In this document: positions 58,180 through 64,000 of the stretch, one piece after another
Position numbering within the stretch: position 1 is the first letter of the stretch
How the letters are laid out: each line of letters begins with the position of its first letter
Origin: Enterobacter wuhouensis
Lineage (GTDB): Bacteria > Pseudomonadota > Gammaproteobacteria > Enterobacterales > Enterobacteriaceae
Reading direction: 5' to 3'
Assembly (NCBI RefSeq): GCF_004331265.1
Contig: NZ_SJOO01000002.1
Span: forward strand, 372,001 to 436,000
DNA length: 64,000 nt
Notes under the pieces: model-generated
What the model was told of the DNA's origin: nothing
Seen by the model: the letters and a program-made list of their open reading frames with translations, nothing else
Database searches by the model: none
Program-made: the position numbers and the translations under genes

Positions 58180-60888
58180 TTACGCAGCCTTACGGAACCT
58201 GCGGGTCAGTCGCTTCTCGACTTCGACGACGAAGAACATCACGCCCGCGACCGCCAGGGTCACAAACCAGTAGCGCAGCGGCAGGGCTTCGGTGCCGAAC
58301 AGCATCTGCATAAACGGCAGGTAGATGATCGCCGCCTGGAGCAGGAACAGCACGCCCGTCACCAGCCAGATACCTTTGTTCGCCAGCAGGCCGCGGTTCA
58401 GAGAGAACCCGTCGGTGTTGCGGCAGTTAATCATGTACACCCACTGGGCGCAGACCAGCATCTGCAGCAGCACGGTGCGGATGAACTCCGCGCTGTGGCC
58501 GCGCGGGGCCAGCCAGGCTTCCAGCGCAAAGGCGGCGATGGCAATCATGGTGCCGACGAAGGCCACGCGCCACACGGCGTAGGCGTCCATCACGTGCTGA
58601 CCAGTCTGACGCGGCGGACGGCGCATGATGTTGCGCTCGGCGGCCTCAAAGGCCAGGCCGAAGGAGAGCGTGGCGGAGGTGGCCATGTTCATCCACAGAA
58701 TCAGCACCGGCGTCAGGGGAATAATGTTCCCCGCCAGCAGCGCAATCACAATCAGCAGCCCCTGCGCCAGGTTGGTCGGCATGATGAACAGAATGGTCTT
58801 CTTCAGGTTGTCGTAGACGCGACGCCCCTCTTTCACCGCGCTGGCGATGGTGGCGAAGTTATCGTCCGTCAGGACCATGTCCGCCGCCTCTTTGGTCACT
58901 TCCGTGCCCTTGATGCCCATCGCGATGCCCACGTCCGCCTGGCGCAGCGCCGGGGCGTCGTTCACGCCGTCACCGGTCATGCCGACGATTTCGCCTTTGT
59001 CCTGCAGCGCTTTCACCAGGCGCAGCTTATGCTCCGGGCTGGTGCGGGCGAAGATGTCATACTTCACCGCGGCTTCCGCCAGCGCGGCGTCGTCCATCTT
59101 CTCCAGCTCGTAGCCGGTGACCGCCTGCTCGCTGTTGGTGATCCCCAGCATCTGGCCGATGCTCATCGCCGTCTGCGGGTGATCCCCGGTGATCATCTTC
59201 ACGCGGATCCCCGCCTGCTGGCAGGCGTTAATCGCATCAATGGCTTCCGGACGCGGCGGGTCCATCATCCCGGCGATGCCGAGGAAGATCAGGCCGTGGC
59301 TCAGGTCATCGTGCGTCAGCGTCTGCTCGCCGTTTGCCGGCTTGAACGCCGCGGCAACCATGCGCAGCCCCTGACGCGCATAGCGCTCCATCTCGGCTTC
59401 CCAGTACGCGCGGTTGAAGGCTTCGGTGCCGTTGCGGGTCTGCTGCTCGGCGCACAGGGCGAAAATCACGTCCGGCGCACCGGTGATCAGGATCTGCTCC
59501 TCACCGCCAATCTGGTAGTGGGTGCTCATGTACTTGTACTGCGAGTCGAACGGGATCTTGTTAATCAGCGTGGTCATGACCGGCGCAAGGTTAGCCTTCG
59601 CCGCCAGCACCTTCAGCGCGCCCTCGGTCGGCCCACCGGTAATGCCCCACAGGCCGCGCTCGTCCTGAATCATCTGGCTGTCGTTACACAGGTCGATGGT
59701 GCGCAGGTACTGCTCCAGCACGGTGCCCGGCTGGATCTGCACCGGCTCGTCGCTGCCTTCCAGGTAAATGTTGCCCACCGGCTCGTAGCTGTTACCGTCC
59801 ACGCGATAGCAGGTGTCGGCGGTGATGATGGCTTTGACCGTCATCTCATTCATGGTCAGGGTGCCGGTTTTATCCGAGCACACCACGGTCATCGCGCCCA
59901 GGGTTTCAACCGTCGGCAGCTTGCGGATAATCGCCCGCTTGCGCGCCATCGCCTGCACGCCCAGTGAGAGGATGATGGAGATAATCGCCGGCAGACCTTC
60001 CGGCACGGAGGCCACCGCCAGGCTAATCAGGGAGAGCAGCAGCTCGCCCATTGGGATCTCGCGGAACACCAGGCTGAAAACAAACAGCGCGGCCATCATC
60101 GCCAGGATAATGGCGAAGATGGCTTTACCCAGCTTGTCCATCTGCACCAGCAGCGGCGTGCGGTGCTTTTCGATGCCCGCCATCATCTGGTTGATGTGGC
60201 CAAGCTCCGTATCCTTGCCGGTCGCGGTGACCAGGCCGACGCCACCGCCCGCGCTTACGGTCGTCCCGGAGAAGACCATGTTGGTGCGGTCGCCCAGCGG
60301 CAGTTCGCCGCTCAGCGGATTCGTGTGCTTATCCACCACGGTGGATTCACCGGTCAGAATCGCCTCTTCCACGCGTAAATTATGCGCTTCGATTAAGCGC
60401 ATATCCGCCGGAATACGATCTCCCGCGCGTAATACAATAATATCGCCCGGGACTATTTCAGTTGTGGGTATCGTTTCGTGGTTGCCGTTACGAATAACGC
60501 GCGCCTCGCTGGAGAGCATATTGCGAATACTCTTCAGCGATTTTTCCGCGTTGCTTTCCTGAATATGGCCAATTAAGGCATTGATGACCGCCACGCCGAG
60601 AATAACCAGCGTATCGACCCAGTGGCCCATCACCGCGGTTAATACGGCCGCCGCAAGCAGAACGTAAATCAGGACATCGTTAAAGTGCGCGAGAAAACGC
60701 AGCCAGCCCGGCTTGCCTTTTTTCTCCGGCAGGGCGTTCGGGCCATGTTTCTGCAAACGCGCCTGCGCCTCGGCGCGGTCCAGGCCGTTAGCCTGACTCT
60801 GCGCCTGAGCGAGCACCTGCTCTACGGTCTGCTGGTACGCCTGCCCGCCCGCGGGTGGCATATTCTGTGAGAAATTTTTTTTGGTCAT
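58180..60888 (-). CDS. P-type cation ATPase (P2, SERCA-like)
   Basis: The 902-residue pump has an N-terminal cation-ATPase domain (residues 15-85), actuator TGES at 179-182, M4 VASVPEGLP (Glu297), phosphorylation site SDKTGTLT (Asp339), nucleotide-domain KYMSTHYQ, and hinge MTGDGVNDAPAL. Ten membrane helices are likely. In M6 the P2A calcium motif NLVTDGLPA reads NMATSATLSF, so its Asp is Ser, and in M5 the NVGE Glu appears as Gln (TNLAQGLL), so calcium transport is doubtful. It diverges from a 36-residue membrane protein. The start follows GGAAAAATACC. Confidence 0.92.
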   Translation of the reverse strand: MTKKNFSQNMPPAGGQAYQQTVEQVLAQAQSQANGLDRAEAQARLQKHGPNALPEKKGKPGWLRFLAHFNDVLIYVLLAAAVLTAVMGHWVDTLVILGVAVINALIGHIQESNAEKSLKSIRNMLSSEARVIRNGNHETIPTTEIVPGDIIVLRAGDRIPADMRLIEAHNLRVEEAILTGESTVVDKHTNPLSGELPLGDRTNMVFSGTTVSAGGGVGLVTATGKDTELGHINQMMAGIEKHRTPLLVQMDKLGKAIFAIILAMMAALFVFSLVFREIPMGELLLSLISLAVASVPEGLPAIISIILSLGVQAMARKRAIIRKLPTVETLGAMTVVCSDKTGTLTMNEMTVKAIITADTCYRVDGNSYEPVGNIYLEGSDEPVQIQPGTVLEQYLRTIDLCNDSQMIQDERGLWGITGGPTEGALKVLAAKANLAPVMTTLINKIPFDSQYKYMSTHYQIGGEEQILITGAPDVIFALCAEQQTRNGTEAFNRAYWEAEMERYARQGLRMVAAAFKPANGEQTLTHDDLSHGLIFLGIAGMMDPPRPEAIDAINACQQAGIRVKMITGDHPQTAMSIGQMLGITNSEQAVTGYELEKMDDAALAEAAVKYDIFARTSPEHKLRLVKALQDKGEIVGMTGDGVNDAPALRQADVGIAMGIKGTEVTKEAADMVLTDDNFATIASAVKEGRRVYDNLKKTILFIMPTNLAQGLLIVIALLAGNIIPLTPVLILWMNMATSATLSFGLAFEAAERNIMRRPPRQTGQHVMDAYAVWRVAFVGTMIAIAAFALEAWLAPRGHSAEFIRTVLLQMLVCAQWVYMINCRNTDGFSLNRGLLANKGIWLVTGVLFLLQAAIIYLPFMQMLFGTEALPLRYWFVTLAVAGVMFFVVEVEKRLTRRFRKAA

Positions 60889-61085
60889 GGTATTTTTCCT
60901 TCAATATCCGGTGGACGGAAGCCGGAATTCCCTTCTGGCTTTAATTAATTCAATTTTAATTCTTGCGGGTTAAATTGATCTAAAGCAATATAATGACAAC
61001 GGAGTTATTCAAAACTGCTAAAAATTAATTCGATAAGATGATTTTTACAAAATATTTCTAAACCAACATTAAACAAGGAGACAGC

Positions 61086-61196
61086 ATGTTTGGTATTTAT
61101 CGCGGACGGCGCCTGGCGTTATACATTGTCGCAGCCATTGTTATTGCTACGTTAATTGGATACAGCACCTATACGTTTGTAAAATTATTTTCCTGA
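61086..61196 (+). CDS. 36-residue single-pass membrane protein
   Basis: ATG 61086 follows AAGGAGACAGC, a near-ideal ribosome site, and encodes MFGIYRGRRLALYIVAAIVI then ATLIGYSTYTFVKLFS before TGA. A basic start and one hydrophobic helix (about residues 11-30) predict an inner-membrane protein. It lies 197 bases from and divergent to the P-type ATPase start, a place where small helper subunits are known for other pumps. No homologue is recognised. The AT-rich flanks (60889-61085 and 61197-61376) hold no other gene that I can see. Confidence 0.65.
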   Translation: MFGIYRGRRLALYIVAAIVIATLIGYSTYTFVKLFS

Positions 61197-61376
61197 TGCA
61201 GACGTTTATTTACATAACGCGATATTAATTTAATCGACCGGCCAATATTATTCTTTTTTTAGTTATGAAATGCGGAATAAAGGCTATGTGATATTCAAAT
61301 TCGTCGGCCGGATTGATATTGCTTTACGAAACAGGATGCCGGACAATGACATTTTTAACTGACGATTAACATTACG

Positions 61377-61625
61377 ATGAAACACCCGTTAGAATCGCTG
61401 CTTACGGCCGGGGGCATTTTATTGCTGGCCCTGATCTCCTGCCTGCTGCTACCCGCGCCGTCGCTGGGTCTGGTGCTGGCGCAGAAGCTGATGACGACCT
61501 TCCACATGGTCGATCTTAACCAGCTTTACACCATTCTGTTCTGCCTGTGGTTTTTAGCGCTCGGCGCCATCGAATTCTTCATCCTGCGTTTCGTCTGGCG
61601 CCGCTGGTTTTCACTGGCGTCGTAG
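61377..61625 (+). CDS. ybdJ: Small inner-membrane protein YbdJ
   Basis: The 82-residue protein has two hydrophobic segments and a basic end (ILRFVWRRWFSLAS). It matches E. coli YbdJ (DUF1158) almost along its whole length: MKHPLESLLTAGGILLLALI and VDLNQLYTILFCLWFLALGA. In E. coli ybdJ is next to ybdK; here 7.5 kb with a pump pair and an ATPase separates them. The last 15 bases overlap the convergent esterase gene. The ribosome site is weak. Function unknown. Confidence 0.9.
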   Translation: MKHPLESLLTAGGILLLALISCLLLPAPSLGLVLAQKLMTTFHMVDLNQLYTILFCLWFLALGAIEFFILRFVWRRWFSLAS

Positions 61626-63179
61626 GCCGGTGAAATCACGCATGCCGTGGATCAGCGCTTCGCACCAGGCCGCGTAGTCGTGGCCGCTGGATGACGGACT
61701 GAAACTGACGCGATAGCCTTTCTCCCGCAATACCTGTTCAAATTCCTGGGTTGTGCGATAGATCCCCCCGCCCGGCCCCGCGGTTTCGAACTTCCCGGCC
61801 TGCAGCCAGAATCGCACCGGATACGGCGGCGACTGCTGATACTGGCGCGTCAGCCAGCCGGGGGCTTCCCCCTTCGGCGCCCACCAGTACGAGCCTGAAA
61901 GACTCAGCACGTTGCCAAACAGGCGCGGGTAGCGCAGCGCCACCCACGACGAGGCAATGCCCCCGTAGCTCGACCCCGCCAGCACCGTTTTCTGCCGCTG
62001 CATCGCAATGCCCTGCCCGCGCAGCCACGGCAGCAGCTCGTGCGCCATAAAGTCGGCGAAGTCCGGATTTGGCGGCAGCTCTTTGCCGCGTCGGGCGTGA
62101 TCGAGGCTGTCGATAAACACCACGTTAATCGGCGGAAGATGATGGCGGGCAATAAGACCGTCCAGCACGTTGGCGAAGCGGTATTCATCCTGATAAATCT
62201 GCCCGTCGAAGAGGATGAGCGTCCAGCGCGCGGGCTGCGCGCCGCGCGGCTTGTAGACCATCACTTCGCGGGAATTGCCGAGGATCTTGCTCGCTATGTT
62301 CTGACGGCTCAGCGTGCCGTGCACCAGCGGCTGCGCCGTGGCCTGAACGGTGCAGTAGCGCGCGGGGCTGAGATCGAGCAATGAATAGCGGTTCCAGCGA
62401 TCGGTCTTTTGCCCCCCAAAGGACGTCGGGTTGAGCGGATCGGCCTGGGCGCTCACCAGGATCGCGCGCCGCTGGTCGCGTGGCGATCCGTCAATGACCG
62501 GCACGTCCGGCGCAAGCTTGTACTGCATCACCGTATCGGCGGGCACCACGTAGCTGCGGAACCAGACGTCGCTTTTGCCCAGCCGGAAAAGCGGATCGTG
62601 ATCCCCCGCCGGGGAGCCAAGGATAAAAACGTTGTCCCGCGCGCCGCGCCACAGGAAGGTGACGCGCTTATGGCCCGCATCCACCGGCTCCACCATCGGC
62701 GTTCCCTGCCGACTCTGCGCCTGCCAGAACGCGTTGGTACTCCCACCGGCAGCAATCTCTTTTGCCAGCGCCTGAAGCGTCGGGCTTTCAGGCGCCAGGA
62801 TTTGTTCGCGCGATAAGGCGGAGGTCTCTTTCATCCGCCACTGAAAACGCCACGGCTTGCCCGCTTCACCGTGCAGCACCAGCGAGCTGGTTTGCTTCAC
62901 CGGGAGGGCAAAAAGCAGCGTGTGTTCCCCGTCGGCGGGTCCATTCTCGACCAGCGTGCGAATGCGGCGGTTTTGCCCGTACAGCAGGCGCGCATCGGTC
63001 ACGCCGTTCAGCGTGGCGGATACGTAATTCTCGTCCAGCGGCGGAAGTAAAAAACAGACTTCACCGCTGGCATCAAACTTCCCCTGCACATCGCCCTGAA
63101 GGGAAGAGTGTTCGCACGTCGCCGCCACGGCGGGTAGCGCGCCTATCCCTAATAACAACCCACTCCATACCCTCTTCAT
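61611..63179 (-). CDS. Secreted Fes/IroD-like siderophore esterase
   Basis: The 522-residue precursor has a signal peptide (MKRVWSGLLLGIGALPAVAA) and the same two-part build as Fes: an N-terminal beta domain (FLWRGARDNVFILGSPAGDH) and an alpha/beta hydrolase with VLAGSSYGGIASSWVAL (nucleophile Ser) and SSSGHDYAAWC (His). Fes itself is cytoplasmic, so this enzyme would cleave catecholate siderophores in the periplasm, as IroE does. ATG 63179 is chosen over 63212 because it gives the signal peptide at once. It diverges from a TonB receptor across a Fur-like site. Confidence 0.85.
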   Translation of the reverse strand: MKRVWSGLLLGIGALPAVAATCEHSSLQGDVQGKFDASGEVCFLLPPLDENYVSATLNGVTDARLLYGQNRRIRTLVENGPADGEHTLLFALPVKQTSSLVLHGEAGKPWRFQWRMKETSALSREQILAPESPTLQALAKEIAAGGSTNAFWQAQSRQGTPMVEPVDAGHKRVTFLWRGARDNVFILGSPAGDHDPLFRLGKSDVWFRSYVVPADTVMQYKLAPDVPVIDGSPRDQRRAILVSAQADPLNPTSFGGQKTDRWNRYSLLDLSPARYCTVQATAQPLVHGTLSRQNIASKILGNSREVMVYKPRGAQPARWTLILFDGQIYQDEYRFANVLDGLIARHHLPPINVVFIDSLDHARRGKELPPNPDFADFMAHELLPWLRGQGIAMQRQKTVLAGSSYGGIASSWVALRYPRLFGNVLSLSGSYWWAPKGEAPGWLTRQYQQSPPYPVRFWLQAGKFETAGPGGGIYRTTQEFEQVLREKGYRVSFSPSSSGHDYAAWCEALIHGMRDFTGLRRQ

Positions 63180-63211
63180 TACCGCATGTTCCCCGACGAA
63201 ATTTGTTAACA

Positions 63212-63245
63212 ACGCTAATGCAAATGGTAATAATTTGCAATATCA
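63212..63245. promoter_or_regulatory. Fur-like hexamer array between the esterase and the receptor
   Basis: GCTAAT-GCAAAT-GGTAAT followed by AATTTGCAATATC forms three GATAAT-like hexamers with a GCAAAT...ATTTGC dyad, between two divergent iron genes. Confidence 0.6.
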
Positions 63246-63302
63246 TCCAGACCGATTTACCGGTGTTTTTATGGCGATAGCAACCAAGGACGTTCAACAA
63301 AA

Positions 63303-64000
63303 ATGTTTAAAAATAATAAGATAATGCAGCTCTGGCTGCTGAGCCTGACCGCGGCCAGCGTGACGGCTCAGGCAGAAACGAAAGAAGAAACCATCACGGT
63401 GACGCAAGGGACGAGTCAGGAGCCCACCGCGCCCGTGAAGGGGATTGTGGCGACAAAAACTCTCTCTGCGACCAAAACCAGCGCTGAGATCGTCAGGACG
63501 CCGCAGTCGGTGTCGGTGATCACCCGCGATCAGATGCAGATGCAGGACGTCACCTCCGTGTCGCAGGCGCTGCGCTACTCGGCGGGGGTGTTCACCGAGT
63601 ATCGCGGATCGTCAAACCGTAACGACGAGGTGTTTGTGCGCGGCTTTAGCTATGTGCCGAAATTCCTCGACGGATTAAGCTTTGGCGCAACGGCCTCGTC
63701 ACAGACGGGCACCATCGATCCGTGGCTGCTGGAGCGCGTGGAGCTGGTGCGCGGCCCGGCGTCCGTTCTGTTTGGCCAGGTGAACCCGGGCGGGCTCATC
63801 AGCATGACCAGCAAGCGCCCGACCGCTGAATCCATCCACAACGTGCAGTTCCGCACCGGCAATAACGCCCTCGCCGAAGGTGCATTTGACGTCGGCGGCA
63901 GGCTCAGCGACGACGGCCGCGTGCTGTACCGCGTGAACGGGATTGCCCGCACCCAGCATAATCAGGTGGATGATTACAAAGAGACGCGGATGGCGATTGC
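63303..64000 (+). CDS. TonB-dependent siderophore receptor, N-terminal part (runs off right edge)
   Basis: The frame opens at ATG 63303 and stays open for 232 codons to the edge, about one third of the usual 700 or more residues. It has a signal peptide ([17 protein letters not shown]), a TonB box-like EETITVTQG, and a plug domain with [19 protein letters not shown] and [20 protein letters not shown]. The plug sequence is of the FhuA/FoxA type (hydroxamate siderophores) more than of the FepA type. The in-frame ATG at 63324 is a possible start. It is divergent from the secreted esterase. Confidence 0.9.
   Translation, partial: MFKNNKIMQLWLLSLTAASVTAQAETKEETITVTQGTSQEPTAPVKGIVATKTLSATKTSAEIVRTPQSVSVITRDQMQMQDVTSVSQALRYSAGVFTEYRGSSNRNDEVFVRGFSYVPKFLDGLSFGATASSQTGTIDPWLLERVELVRGPASVLFGQVNPGGLISMTSKRPTAESIHNVQFRTGNNALAEGAFDVGGRLSDDGRVLYRVNGIARTQHNQVDDYKETRMAI

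Overview
The window reads as a GC-rich enterobacterial chromosome, most likely Enterobacter or a close relative. That placement is inferred from close recall-level similarity of EntA-F, FepA-G, CstA, BetIBA, YbdK and YbdJ to E. coli K-12, together with a Klebsiella/Enterobacter-type 2,3-butanediol (bud) operon. No database search was possible.

Layout. 1-1350 is the 5' two thirds of cstA (minus). 1619-3928 is a plus-strand trio: a YjiH-like and a YjiG-like membrane protein plus an M20 peptidase. 4036-22729 is the complete enterobactin system: entCEBAH and fepB diverging from one Fur-box region, entS and fepDGC diverging from a second, fes-ybdZ-entF and fepA-entD diverging from a third. No fepE is present between fepC and entF. 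22683-26084 is the sitABCD Mn/Fe importer with MntR- and Fur-like sites. 26297-27707 is an AT-rich three-gene cassette: an HExxH protein, a lipoprotein and Hcp. 27877-33790 is betT / betIBA, for choline uptake and oxidation to glycine betaine. 33943-35751 holds a fasciclin-domain protein, an ECF sigma factor and an anti-sigma factor. 36067-38535 is an SDR plus ThDP-enzyme operon behind a strong leader hairpin. 38570-39268 is a GNAT acetyltransferase. 39469-44543 is a five-gene Opp/Dpp/Nik-type ABC importer. 44613-45086 is a cold-shock-domain protein. 45218-49467 is budABC with a divergent LysR regulator. 49707-50753 holds a gene broken by an in-frame TGA and an orphan small gene. 50889-52673 holds a LeuE-like exporter and a ketopantoate-reductase-like protein. 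52779-63179 holds ybdK, an RND efflux pair, a P-type ATPase, a 36-residue membrane protein, ybdJ and a secreted Fes-like esterase. The window ends inside a TonB-dependent siderophore receptor.

Compared with the E. coli order as I recall it (cstA-entH...fepA-entD-hokE-ybdK-ybdJ), the backbone is kept but opened in three places: about 2.6 kb between cstA and entH, about 30 kb between entD and ybdK, and about 7.5 kb between ybdK and ybdJ. At three backbone/accessory junctions the genes converge with overlapping 3' ends (entD/sitD, ybdK/RND pump, ybdJ/esterase).

Metal acquisition is the main theme: enterobactin synthesis, export, uptake and hydrolysis, SitABCD, a second esterase and a second TonB receptor, with Fur-like sites in the control regions. 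Osmoprotection (bet), fermentation (bud) and interbacterial competition (Hcp cassette) are the other themes. Two dispersed palindromic repeats occupy many gene ends: REP/BIME elements, and a CCCTCTCCC/GGGAGAGGG element with a GGGTGAGGG tail.

The best candidates for something little described are the Hcp/HExxH/lipoprotein cassette, the fasciclin/sigma/anti-sigma module, the SDR-ThDP operon with its leader hairpin, and the 36-residue membrane protein divergent from the P-type ATPase.
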